Below, piece by piece: positions 22,394 to 33,159 of a stretch of DNA of 64,000 nucleotides. The DNA lies in the NCBI GenBank assembly GCA_029891345.1, contig CM057000.1, positions 139,670,163-139,734,162 of the forward strand, in the 5' to 3' direction. A program made the position numbers and the translations under genes. The notes under the pieces were generated by a model that was not told the origin of the DNA, did not search any database, and saw nothing but the letters and a program-made list of their open reading frames with translations. How positions within the stretch are numbered: position 1 is the stretch's first letter; every line of letters starts with the position of its first letter. Source of the stretch: Dryococelus australis (Eukaryota > Arthropoda > Insecta > Phasmatodea > Phasmatidae).

Positions 22394-24399
22394 TATGTAG
22401 GTTGGTAGGTAGGTAGGCAGGCATGTACGTAGATAGGTAGGCAGGCATGTAGGTAGGTGTATAGTTAGTTAGGCAGGTAGGCAGATAGTTATGTTGGTAA
22501 GTAGTATAGTAGGTATATAAGTAGGCAGGTAGGTAGGTACATAAGCAGAGAGGCAGGTAAGTATATTGTTAGGTAGTTAGGTATGTACATGGCACATAGG
22601 TATGTAGGTAGGGAGGTAGGCAGGTAGGCAGATAGGTAGGTAGGTAGGTTGGTAGGTAGGTCACAGGTAGGCACTTATGTATGTAGGCATTTAGCTAAGT
22701 AGGAATGTGGAATGGTTAGGAAGGTATGAAGATAGACAGGTAGGCAGTTAAGCCAGTAGGTAGGTTGGTATGCAGATAGAAATTGAGGTAGTTAGGAAGT
22801 AAGGCATGTATGTACATAAGTAGGTATGTAGGTAGTTCGGTAGTTAGATAGGTAAGTGTGTAGGTAGGTAAGCATGCAGGCATCCAGGCAGGTAAGTAGG
22901 TAGAAAGATAGGTAAGCCAGTACTTAGTTAGGTATGGAGTTAGTCAGGTAAGTAGGTAGGCATGCAGTTTGTTAGGCAGTTATTTAGGTGCATAGGTAGT
23001 TGGGCAGGTAAGCAAGTAGGTATGCAGGTAGTAAGTTAGATAGGTATGTAGGTAGGGAAGTAGGTAAGTAGGTAGGCAGGTAGGAAGGCAGTTAGTTAGG
23101 TAATAAATTACATATTATGGTATGTAGGCAAGTATGTAGGTAGATAGTCAGGCAGGTAGATAGGTGGGAAGGTATGTAGGTAGCCAGGCAGTCAGGCAGG
23201 TAGGTAGATAAGTAGGTAGGTAGGCAGGTGTACACATAGGGAGGCACTTAGGCAGGCATGTAGGCAGGAGTAAGGTAGGTAGGTAGGTATGTAGGCAGGT
23301 AGGTAGTGAGTAGGTAGAAAGGAAGGCAGGCAAGTAGTTAGGTATATAATTAGTTATGTTGCCAGTTATGTTGACAGGCAGGTAGGCAGGCAGGCAGGTT
23401 GGTAGGTTAGGTAGACAGGAATGTAGGCGGGTAGGTAGTAAGACCTCTGTGCAGAGAGGTACTTATGTAGGTATGTATCCAGACAGACAGGTAGTTAGAT
23501 AGACAATAGGCAGATATGAATGTAGGTAGAAAAGTAATTAGTAAGTAGGTGGTTTGATAGTTATCTAGGAAGGTATGCATGTTAGTAGGTAGGCAGTTAG
23601 GTAGGCAATTAGTGAGGCAGGCATGTACATAGTTAGGTATGTAAGATATTCGATTGATATCCAGGTAGTAATGCTGGTACGTTATGTAGGTATACAGGCA
23701 GGTAGGTAGGCAGGTAGGACGGTAGGGAGTTATGTAGTTATGTAGCTAGGTAGGTATGTAGGAAGGTAGGCAGGCAGATAGGCAGATAGGCCGTCAGGTA
23801 AGTGTAGGAAAGTATATAAGCAGGTATGCAGGTAGGTGGATAGGTAAGCAGAAAGGTAATCAAGTAGTCAGGTAGGAAGGTATGTAGGTATGTAAGCAGG
23901 CAGGCAAGTAGGTAGGTAGTTACATATGCAGGTAGGCAGGTAGGTATGTCGGTAGGTTGGTAGGTATGTTGGTAGGTATGAAGTTATGCAGGTAGTTTGA
24001 AAGGCAGGCAGGGAGGTAGAAAATCAGGTAGGTAGATAGGTAGGTTACTAGGTAAACAAGTATGCAGGCAGGCAATGAGGCATGTATTTAGGTAAGTATA
24101 TATCTAGGTATGCTGATAGGCAGATAGGCATGTATGTAGGTAGGTATGCAGATAGGCAGGAAGGTAGTCAAGTATACAGTGAGGTAGGTATGTAGGCAGG
24201 TAGGTAGATGGGTAGTCAGGAAGGTAGTTCGGCAGGCAGGTGGGTAGGACGGCAGTTAGGTTGGAAGGCAGGTAAGCAGGTAGGTAGTCATGCTGGTAGG
24301 AGTGCAGGTATTTGTGTAGGCAGGCGTGCAGGTAGGTGTGCAGGTAGGTAGTCATGCAGGGAGGAATGCAAATATTTTGGTAGGCAAGCGTGCAGGCAA
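22394..24399. repeat. 2-kb degenerate tetranucleotide array, GGTA/GGCA units
   Basis: Roughly 500 four-base units of GGTA mixed with GGCA, AGTA, TGTA and similar. The C-for-T interchange is scattered rather than blocked. Minus-strand open frames such as PTYLPTYLPT-type proteins, including one of 181 codons at 24,104-24,649, are produced by the repeat and are not genes. The GG-runs every four bases make two-tetrad G-quadruplexes possible on the plus strand. Confidence 0.95.
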
Positions 24400-24474
24400 C
24401 ATGACGGCCTCCATGTAAATGTAAACAAATATGGCGGCTTTCAGTAATAAATATAGCGGCCTCCAGTAACAGCC

Positions 24475-24610
24475 GATGTAAACAAAGAAGAGAGAAAGAA
24501 AGAATGATATAGAAAGGAAAGAAGTAGAGAGAATGAGAGAGAATGAAAAAATAAGGGAGAAGGAAAGTAAGACAGAGAAAAGAAAGAAAGAATGCAAAAG
24601 AGAAAAAAGT
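24475..24610. repeat. Purine-rich GAAA/GAGA tract
   Basis: A nearly pyrimidine-free plus strand made of AGAAAGAAAGAATGA and GAGAGAATGA words, joining the tetranucleotide array to the 31-bp minisatellite. Confidence 0.85.
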
Positions 24611-24612
24611 TG

Positions 24613-25053
24613 GAGCACCCTCCAAGTCGATCCTAGGACTACCTAGCACACTCCAAGTCGATCGTAGGACTGTCCTGCACCCTTTTGTTGACCCTCAGAC
24701 TGCCTAGCGCCCTTCAAGTCTAACCACGGACTGCCTAGCACCCTAAATGTAAATCCTAGGACTGCCTAGCACCCTCCAAGTCGAGCCTAGGACTGCCTAG
24801 CACTCTCCAAGTCGAGCCTAGGTCTGATTAGCACCCTCCAAGTTGAGCCTAGGACTGATAAGTACCATCCAAGTCGATATTAGGACAAACTAGAACCCTC
24901 CAAATCGAGGCCAGGACTACCTAGCACCCTCCAAGTCGATCCTAGGACTACCTGGCAACCTCCAAGTCGATCCTATGACTACCTAGCACCCTCCAAGTCG
25001 ATCCTTGGACTACCTGGCACCCTCCAAGTCGATCCTAGAACTACCTAGCACTC
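24613..25053. repeat. 31-bp minisatellite, about 14 copies
   Basis: The unit reads CCTAGGACTGCCTAGCACCC followed by TCCAAGTCGAG, 31 bases. Copies differ at a few positions (ACTGCC/ACTACC, GAGCCTAGG/GATCCTAGG), and the left end is more diverged. The units fall into two groups by GAG versus GAT after AGTC, which suggests two rounds of amplification. Confidence 0.93.
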
Positions 25054-25094
25054 GGAGAATACCCTCGGAATGCAAGAGAGTGAAAAAATGTCTT

Positions 25095-25235
25095 ACTGGT
25101 TACCAAGACGGCGGTCTAAGAGTTAAGTGTACTGGCTACAAAGATGGTGATCGAAGATGGCGGTGTACTAGATACAAAGAAGGCGGCGTACTGGCTAGCA
25201 ACATGGCAGAACCCAAGATGGCGGCTGCGTAACCG
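25095..25235. repeat. Imperfect repeat with AAGATGGCGG words
   Basis: Units of about 25-33 bases, AAGATGGCGGTGTACTRGMTAC-like, occur four to five times (25,103, 25,133, 25,154, 25,178, 25,210). A related ATATGGCGGC/ATAGCGGCCTCC pair lies left of the purine tract (24,430-24,465). ATGGCGGC resembles the YY1/Pho core; this is a motif match only. Confidence 0.65.
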
Positions 25236-25490
25236 GAATTACAGAGTAGGAAGTCCGGAATCCAACATGGAGGCCGCGTGACTTTGGCACCTCGCGCCTC
25301 ATCCCAATCCCGTTTGCTCTCGGAAATACCATACCCTATTACTCACGTGTAATTGTACAGATACGTTCTTAATAATCCAGAGAATAATAAAATTCTTTGG
25401 CAAAAATACATGAATAGTATGTCTTAATAAACAAAATTAATTTACTCATTTTAAGGTTTGTGTGAAAACACACCCATTGTACTAAAAGTT

Positions 25491-25760
25491 AGATTGTGTA
25501 TTTTTACTTCTATATGGTCGTTGTATAAACAACTTAATGTTAGCGTAGTTGTGTTCAAAGCCCTCACAGTGCTAAACAATAAATTGTGTATTTTTACTTC
25601 TATATGGTCGTTGTATAAACAACTTAATGTTAGCGTAGTTGTGTTCAAAGCCCTCGCAGTGCTAAACAATAAATTGTGTATTTTTACTATTACGTGGGCG
25701 TGGTGTAAACACTCAATGTCAGCATTGTTGTTCATCCTCCATTATGCAACTTTATAAAAC
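25491..25760. repeat. 90-bp tandem triplication
   Basis: Units start at ATTGTGTA at 25,493, 25,583 and 25,673. The first two units are almost identical; the third keeps the first 20 bases and then diverges. As 90 is divisible by three, both strands stay open across the array (94 and 99 codons), so the frames are not evidence for a gene. Confidence 0.92.
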
Positions 25761-26618
25761 CAGGTATGTGTAAACTGTCGCAGAATTTGTAATTTTACAC
25801 TAATGTTCCTAGGAATTTAAAGATAACTACAAATACTTGTTAGAAAAAATGTGATCTGTCATTAGTGATTAGAAATACTTTGAACTCCATTTGTATGTTC
25901 AAAACGGAAATTTTAAATTTCACAGAAGTTATTTGCATATAACTATTTATTCTAAATCTGAGGTAATAGTTATTCATATTATGGAGATAATTTCGACAGC
26001 TCTTTTGAAATACAAAATCACAGAACGGAGTACAATGTCGTGAAAATTGTAAAACAACACATATAAAGTATTTCGATTTAAAATTATGCAATTTTATAAA
26101 ATATACTGACGGTAAAATTAATTGGCAAAAACATTGAAAAATTTACAGAAATTGTGTATTTACAATTACAGTGGATCTGCCATTTTTCCGTTTGAGCAAA
26201 TAAAAAAAAAAGACACGTCACTGTGGTGAAATTGCACCTGCGTTGTCTGCGTCAATTTACTTGCCATAGAGAAAAAAAATCCCGGAATTTTACGGGTTAT
26301 TTTCGGCTGCATTGTATTTGTAATTTTACACCATTCTATGTCAAAATTAGTGACACAGTGCACGTGTTATTTAACAAAGAATTTACTTTGACGCAGTGTA
26401 AAAAGAAACCATTGAAATATATAGGTGTAAAACTACACCGACTACGATGGAGGCTCTGGTAACACAAACATTTGGGTCCAATTACTCATTTATTTTACAG
26501 TGACGTTCAGCAGATAGTTTAAACACTTCACATATTTGATTTGAGCCTATATACACAGGCACACGCCATCATACATACACACACTATATATATGTGTGTG
26601 TGTGCATATATATATGTT

Positions 26619-26707
<89 letters not shown>

Positions 26708-27080
26708 ATATATATGTTTGTTTATATATATGTTTGTGTATATATATATACACATATATGTGTCTGCCACATATATGACGTTCATATAAATCCTATCTGG
26801 AACAATATGAGGCGGGATCGTTGGTCATACGTGAACACAGAATAGATAGCAATGGTAGAACATGAAATAATATTCTAATAGTGATCAATCTCAAAATTGA
26901 TTTAGCATGTCCTCGCGAATCGTGTAAGATGATCTTATTGTTTCCCTCTCCTCATCTTCTTTCGTGGGTTCGGCATTAAACATAAACACTAGAAAACACC
27001 GTAGCATAATTACAAAACACAACTTGACATTAGAGAAACGAAAAGATGCTGACAGCACTCTGTTATGAATGAACCTTAAC
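25760..27080. other. No gene recognised
   Basis: TGTAATTTTACAC words recur at about 25,789 and 26,319 and GTGTAAA words at 26,396 and 26,425. They resemble family D vocabulary, but I cannot define an element. The compound microsatellite lies inside. Confidence 0.4.
26585..26760. repeat. Compound (TG)n/(TA)n microsatellite
   Basis: A perfect TA core of about 72 bases (26,628-26,699) lies between TGTGTG/CATATATATG segments on both sides. The overlapping Tyr/Ile-rich open frames in all phases are artefacts of the repeat. Confidence 0.95.
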
Positions 27081-27084
27081 AGCA

Positions 27085-27480
27085 TATCCAACTGTGAAAC
27101 CGACCTCACACCTTCAGAGCAAAACCAGGAAGCCAGGAATTGCGACAGCGTATTGCAACAACCAGCGGGCGAGGCCGCAAGCGAAAGAAGAAAAAAAAAA
27201 CCCTCTCCTAGCCGGCGATTGGGGACCGGGACACTTACACGATGAGCCGATATAGGTGACTGCAAGGTAGGGCCGGGCCAGCAGCCAGGGAAGATCACAG
27301 CATGTGTGCGTCCGTCAGCCGTCAACCGACCAGCTAGATACAGCCTCCGCCATCAAGGCTAAGGTGGGAACTGCCCGTACTAGATAACTTATTAACCAGG
27401 CGTGCCAACATAGTTGTAACTTAGATTAATATAAATTATTATAGCTCTCCCGCGTGTTCAATCATTCAGTGCCATGCAAA
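27085..27480 (-). mobile_element. Dispersed repeat family G
   Basis: CTCACACCTTCAGAGCAAAA, GCCAGGAATTGCGACAGCGT, CCGGCGATTGGGGACCGGGA, CCGATATAGGTGA and CAGCCTCCGCCATCA occur in this order here and in two more copies. It has no clear terminal repeats. A SINE or non-LTR tail is possible; the orientation is a guess. Confidence 0.65.
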
Positions 27481-27537
27481 CTGTGAAAGTTTTGTTCTCA
27501 TACTTATTTTTCTCAAGCCATAATAAACCCCCTCAGC

Positions 27538-27774
27538 TATAGGCTGTTCACGGTAAAGTGAGCACTTTTAGCAGCTGTTTCGTCAGACGTAATAACCGAT
27601 AAATACATGTAATTATGGCCTCGGACTTTTGGTTTTGGGTATGTTGAATGTGTACACTGTGTTTATTACTCACATAGCAGGTTTTACCTTAACAAGCGGT
27701 GGAAGGATATAAATTGGTTGAAAGAAAAAAGTAACTAGGACTTCAAAAGTGCTCACTTTACCGTGAACGGCCTA
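27538..27774. mobile_element. Family A short-form MITE
   Basis: Same terminal repeats as family A (TATAGGCTGTTCACGGTAAA / TTTACCGTGAACGGCCTAT) but a different 180-base interior, GCCTCGGACTTTTGGTTTTG and AACAAGCGGTGGAAGGATAT. The shared ends with a different core suggest mobilisation by the same transposase. Confidence 0.88.
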
Positions 27775-28157
27775 TGCCATAAAAACTCTACTATTAACTA
27801 TAATTTCATTTATGCCCCTAAACCACTTTTGTGCGGTTATTACCTTAAGTAATATCCGTAACTACTCTACACCTGAATCAGCGATTTTCACCAGTAGAAT
27901 TATTTTACTGAACCTGCGGTTAATTAGGTGTTATCTTCTGGCGGATAAGTGGAATGCACTCAGGTATTTCTCTGCCAAGCCGGTATAATTCACTAGGAAT
28001 CAGCAGAAATCGCTATTGAACCCGTGAATGGCAGAAACTGAAATTTTTGGTAAAATTTTAATTATACAATGGAACATTATCAACGGATTTAATTCAAATT
28101 TGCTGATTGAAATAGTAAATGTTTCAATATTAGAGTGTGGCAGGTGCCGAATCCTGC

Positions 28158-28603
28158 TAAAGGCTGTTCACGGTGAAGTGAGTACTTTTGAAATCAATCT
28201 TAGAAAAGAGTCACTGCTTCTACCTGCACATGTGTTAACGAGTTCACTGGGTTACTTGCGCCTAGTAAAGTTGGTAACGATGACGGGAAAGTAATTCCAT
28301 ATCTTAACGTCGAATATAAAGGGTTAGGTAACCATTTCAGCTGACTTAAATTATTTATTTCGCTTTCTGTATTTTTTTTTAATGCATCAAAGTAAAAAAA
28401 AAAAAAAAACAAGATTTGTGAAATATTTACTTTTTTTTTATAACGACACATTTTCACTTGACCGACGCATGAATAAAGTGACGAGGCTCATGCAGATGTT
28501 AATTTTACATAAGGCGGAAGATTACACAACGCGCATGCAGTTAGATCGTAAGCAGGGCTTTCAAAAGTGTTCTTTTTTTTTTTTTTACCGTGAACAGCTT
28601 TTA
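28158..28603 (+). mobile_element. Family A MITE (long form)
   Basis: TAAAGGCTGTTCACGGTGAA at the left and TTACCGTGAACAGCTTTTA at the right, with the same interior as the 12.9-kb copy (TTAGGTAACCATTT, GACGCATGAATAAAGTGACG). Poly-A and poly-T runs have grown inside it. Confidence 0.88.
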
Positions 28604-29292
28604 TCAGCCATGCTTAGTGTCGTAGAACAAAGGTAAATAAGCCCATGAATATCTCTTGTTGTGTTCTTTGAAGTCCAGGGATAACCCTGTTTTACTTCCT
28701 CAGCGCAAGAGCTTCAAAGCACCGCTGCGCGCCCAATACCTTCCGATCATGAAGCACTGTTTAATTAAGTCCCTCGTGTGGCACGGGTGCGAGAGGATAG
28801 AGGATTAGTTTCTGTTAAGTTGGTATATCAAGCTTCTTAGTAATTGCTTTCCGGAAGGTTGGGGGTGCGTGAATGATAGGGGATGATGATTGGCTACGCG
28901 ATATTCTCGCGACTCCCGAACGAAACGTAATATTATTTTGCGAGGTTACGTTCGGTGATTATCGATGCATCTGTATGTACGCGATGTTTATATTTCGTTA
29001 TTCAACTATTTTATGGGTGGTAATGTTGTTTCAACATACCGTGTTATTTTTAAGGTGGATTTTGACACAAAAGTACTTTACGGACGTTCGGGGGTAAAAC
29101 AATTAATATTTTACAGTTTTAGCATAGTACACATTCTTTCCCCCCGCTGAGACACGAAATGATAGTCCGAATAAATTGTGATATTAGAGAAAAACTACAC
29201 TTCAAAAATGAGTTAAACGAAATATGGAAATTTTTATGTACTAATTTCAAAATTGAACCGAATTAATACGTTTGCATGCTGTTCAAGTTGTG

Positions 29293-29713
29293 ATAGGCTG
29301 GTCACGGTAAAATGAGCACTTTTGAAAACCCTGCTTAAGATCTACTTGTATGCATCTTGTGTATTCTTTCGTTCTATGTAAGATTAACGTTGTCATGGGC
29401 CTCGTCACTTTATTCATGCGCCGGAAACTGTGAAATTATTATAAATATAAATATTTTACAAATCTACTAATTTTTACACTTCAGTGCATTAAAAACACCA
29501 AGGCGAAAGAAATAATTTAAATTATAAGAAATGGTTGAGTTACCCAACACTTTTTATTCAATGTTAAGATACGGAAATACTGCCCATCCATAGTTACCTT
29601 TTTAACTGGGCGCATGTCACTCAGGGCGTCCTTTGAAATATATGCAGGTGGTAGCAGTGACATTTTTCCAAGCTTGATTTCAAAAGTGCTCACATTATCG
29701 TGAAAAGCCTTAA
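29293..29713 (-). mobile_element. Family A MITE (long form), inverted
   Basis: Ends ATAGGCTGGTCACGGTAAAA and TCACATTATCGTGAAAAGCC; the interior is the reverse complement of the plus-oriented copies. Confidence 0.87.
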
Positions 29714-29824
29714 ATGTTATTACGTTGAATGGCAGAAAAATATTTTTACGAAATTGGTTTTGTAGCTCGCTCGCATTAAAATTTTTATTTACAAAATAAA
29801 ATTTTAATTTTAATTAGTCCAACC

Positions 29825-30172
29825 GCTAGTGAGCCACGAGCCGGAATTTAAGGTGAATGAGTGAGGAGATTTGGGATGTTTTCGACATCGAGGTCTTAAG
29901 AGCCAATGAAGGTGAAACGAGGTAAGTACGGAGCAGCAGCGGAATGAAAGGGTGGGGGGAATGGGAGAACTCCGAGAAAACCCGCCAACCAGCGGTATCG
30001 TCCGGCACGATTCCTACATGCGAATCCTACATTCCTGTTTTCTTTCACATGACAGACATCTGCATAGCAATGGCGAATGTCCAAAAATTTCCATCTTGCC
30101 CACAGAGACTCTAGCGCAGTTCGCAAAGGGGGTGGGAGGTGAGCAGTCTAACCACACCATCGCTGCCCAGGA
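29825..30172 (-). mobile_element. tRNA-derived SINE (family C), inverted, with a foreign middle
   Basis: CTTAAGAGCCAATGAAGGTG to GAAAACCCGCCAACCAGCGG is the SINE tail in reverse complement; GAGGTGAGCAGTCTAACCAC-ACCATCGCTGCCC is the tRNA-like head. Between them 30,020-30,105 is unrelated, so the copy seems interrupted or rearranged. Confidence 0.75.
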
Positions 30173-30476
30173 ATTAAAAAAAATTGCAACGTTCTGCTTC
30201 TGTAACATATATGAACCGTTTTTCTGAATGCAAAATTTGTGTTAAATATCTATTTTTAATTTGTATGAATTTAAGTTAAATGCTTACATTTACGGTTTAA
30301 AAATGCACGATGAAAGTTATTTTTCAAATGAATTGCTATTTTAATATAGTTATTATCGATATCGTGTCAGAAAACCGTAAATATCTTCGGAATTTCGAAA
30401 ATTTAATCGGGATTCTGAATTTTTTTTTAACGAAACAAAAAATGGAACTCCGTGCGAGTGTACTGCGAAATAGTGC

Positions 30477-30883
30477 TATAGGCTGTTCACGGTAAAATGA
30501 GCACTTTCGAAAGTTGTGCACGTTGTATTATTTCTGTCTAATGGAAAATTAACATTGTTATGTACCTCGCCACTTTATTCATGCGTCCGTCAAGTGAAAT
30601 AGTGAAAACTATTATACAAATAAATATTTTACAAAGCTGCTCATTTTTACACTTCGATGTATCAAAAATAAGAGGAAAGCGAAGGAAATGATTTAAGTTA
30701 TCACAAATGGCTACCTAACATTTTTTATTTGATGTTAAGTTATGGAACTACTTTCCCGCCAACGTTACCAACTTCACTGGGTGAATGTCACTCGGTGTTC
30801 CTGAGAAATGCATGCAAGGTAGGAGCAGTGACTTTTTTCTAAGGTTGACTTCAAAAGTGCTCACTATATCGTGAATAGCGTTT
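30477..30883 (-). mobile_element. Family A MITE (long form), inverted
   Basis: Ends TATAGGCTGTTCACGGTAAA and CTCACTATATCGTGAATAGC; interior reverse-complementary to the 12.9-kb copy and close to the 29.3-kb copy. Confidence 0.87.
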
Positions 30884-31171
30884 ACACGTCAGTGAATAAC
30901 TCCGTGCTTGAACAACGTCACAGAAGCAGTAATTGACAAACAGTAAACGGCGGGAGACAGAGGCGGAGAGAGACCGGAGTAAAACGAACCGTTGCAATAC
31001 TCGTGGAAAAGTGTAAAACATGTATTGCTTAACATTTTACTCGTGTTGTACTACATCAATGCTGAAATGCCGTTAACTGTTCCTGCCGGTGAGTCTGTTG
31101 TGGTAATATCACAGCTGTTACGGTCAGCACTACCTACGTGTGTTCTGATATCGATTTTGACGTTAAAACAT

Positions 31172-32598
31172 TGTTGCATGGGTGCCTGAGGGTCGTATCT
31201 GAGTTCGTGAGGGATGGACGTCGTAATCAAAATAAAATAACTAAATTTCATTTTTAATTTATTCCAACAGCTACTATTAACAGCATTAAATTGCCCGTCT
31301 CCACTAACACTCTTTTTATTTCACAGTTAGCGCCATCATTGTGAATACTTCCACTGTAACTAACGTACTTCTTTATGTCTCTGTTTGGTTATTGTCAATT
31401 AACTGATACTCATCATTATAACGTGTTCAGTCTATTTTTGCTATCATTTGTAATGTCTTTTCACTCACGCATCCACTCCAATAGTCCAGCCAGCAGTCGC
31501 ACTCTTCACGGCTCTGATGTTCGCAATCACAGATTTTCCTCCCGCTGGTCATTTATCTCGCCGCGCGCTTCTCTCCTCGCTAGTCGTCTATCGCTGAAAC
31601 TCATCCATTCAACAACTGCCGGCTCGGAGGCCAGGCATGCTTTTCACAGCCGCTGGCCTTGACTTGGAAGGCTCTCCGCACCCCGAGTCTAGCTGAGATA
31701 CACGAGGTCAGTAATCTAGAACATTCTTAAGGTGTCTCAAAGAGCCCGTTAGCACGTTGTTGGGGCCACAAGTTGTATGCAGGAATAATTAGTAGTCCAT
31801 TGTGCCCACTCGCCATATCGGCCGTGTGCGTGAGCCACGTTCCAGGAGAGAGGGAATCTGAGGAGGATAGGTATGTCAACGGTCCGAACCTACGCGCTGG
31901 ACGCGCGCTCACCCCCACTCTACAGCTCACTCTCAGACGCGTCGGCCATTTGTCGGCTTGTGCGTAGCCGATCAAGAAGCCGACTTCTGAGGTGCCACCG
32001 ACGCGAGGCGTCGCTGGTCCAGGCAGCAGCCCAGGCAGCAGTCTTCCCACGTCAGGAGACGTACTCGCAGCATCACATCTCCACTGCTCGACATCAGGAC
32101 ACGGAGGAGCTTCGGTCGATTCTGAACTGAGTCAGTGGCAGGTAGGTGTATATTCAGTAGGGTGCAGGATAGAGTCGATAGTGAAGCTACGTGATTAGAA
32201 AAATAATACATTAAAAATATAATTTAAACATTGCAAGTCAACGAAGAGTCAATAATTAATTCATATTAGTATTTCAATTAATTGCGAGGAACAGTAAACC
32301 TATTTATTATATAGTTGTTTTATTAATTTTTGTGTTCCTATTTATAGTTCTAGTACGTCACCCGTAATTAAACCTTGTGAAATTAAGTGTTCAATAGAAG
32401 TGCAGAGTTGGAGAGAGTGTTAGAGAGCAGTGAGAGTATAGTGAGTGTTGTTCTTTAGAGTCGAGGCAAGGACAGGTTCGTGGCCTTAGGTCAGCAGGGC
32501 TGGCTAGGCGCACGCAACAACGTGCGCGCATGAATAATCTAACTGCTCTGTCCTAACTTCCACTCGCCCGTGCGGGACAAAATGGCGAGCGCGTAACA
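31172..32598 (-). mobile_element. Putative 3' LTR of the Ty3/gypsy remnant
   Basis: On the minus strand the integrase end is followed by a purine-rich tract (GAGGAAGGG) and then TGTTACGC at 32,591-32,598, a typical LTR start. The block is relatively GC-rich and carries an AATAAA at 31,258-31,263. It ends at GCAACA (31,172-31,177), giving TGTT...AACA inverted ends. The length would be 1,427 bp. No second LTR is present in the window, so the lower boundary is an estimate from the terminal signal only. Confidence 0.5.
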
Positions 32599-32631
32599 CT
32601 GGCCCTTCCTCAAGTCTGCTCGTCCCGAACA

Positions 32632-33130
32632 GACTCTGCTAAATCTGGTCCTTCGTAGAGTGCCAGTCGGTCGATGTGTACAACCTTTGGCTTAGCCCGA
32701 GAGTCTTAACAATGAATCTGAAAGACCACATAACAGATCTTATTCAGAATTCTGTAGAGGCCTTGCCAACATTTCTTTAGCTTCGGGCAGTAGCCTTTTT
32801 CTCTTCTGTGGGTCGTACAGACAAACCAGTCGTCGTTATTTAGATACCTCGCCCGACATTATTCTATGATCCAGCATCTTCATCCTGCCACTATTTACTA
32901 TGAGGTTCTGTTAATCAAAATCATAAATGCCAACAGGTATGTCACATAATTCGCTAGCACAATCAGGGGCTGCAGGTTCCTCTTCTGTCGGTCGGGCAAA
33001 CATCAGGAAACTAGATACGTGTAGCTCTCTTCCAGACAGCACCCTTGATGGTGTTACCATTGAGGACTCGTGAACTCCTGAGCGGTAACCAAGAAGAAAC
33101 AATGGCACTTTTTACTCCCAGTCCTATTGG
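32632..33130 (-). pseudogene. Ty3/gypsy pol remnant: C-terminal integrase region
   Basis: The minus strand reads VPLFLLGYRSGVHESS, then PSRVLSGRELHV, then DIPVGIYDFD, QNL, SGRMKM, LVCLYDPQKRK and a frameshifted KVVHIDRLALYEGPDL end. This order is the familiar end of insect Ty3/gypsy integrases: PLFLLAYRSAVHExT, a (G/S)RxLxxP block, the DRMKxRYD block, VWLYxPxRxKG and a final KVVHxDRLAPY. Several in-frame stops interrupt it, for example after IYDFD and after GEVSK. The upstream part of pol is not recognisable beyond about 33,160, so the copy is 5'-truncated. The 3' LTR follows directly. Confidence 0.72.
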
Positions 33131-33159
33131 TTGCGTACTACAAATAACAATGAAAGGCA

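Noticed and set aside
22394..24399. CRISPR-like spaced repeats
   Set aside because: Units are contiguous four-base repeats with no spacers, in a eukaryotic context.
24104..24649. 181-codon minus-strand frame
   Set aside because: Most of it is translated GGTA-type repeat and purine tract; all frames are open there because the period is four.
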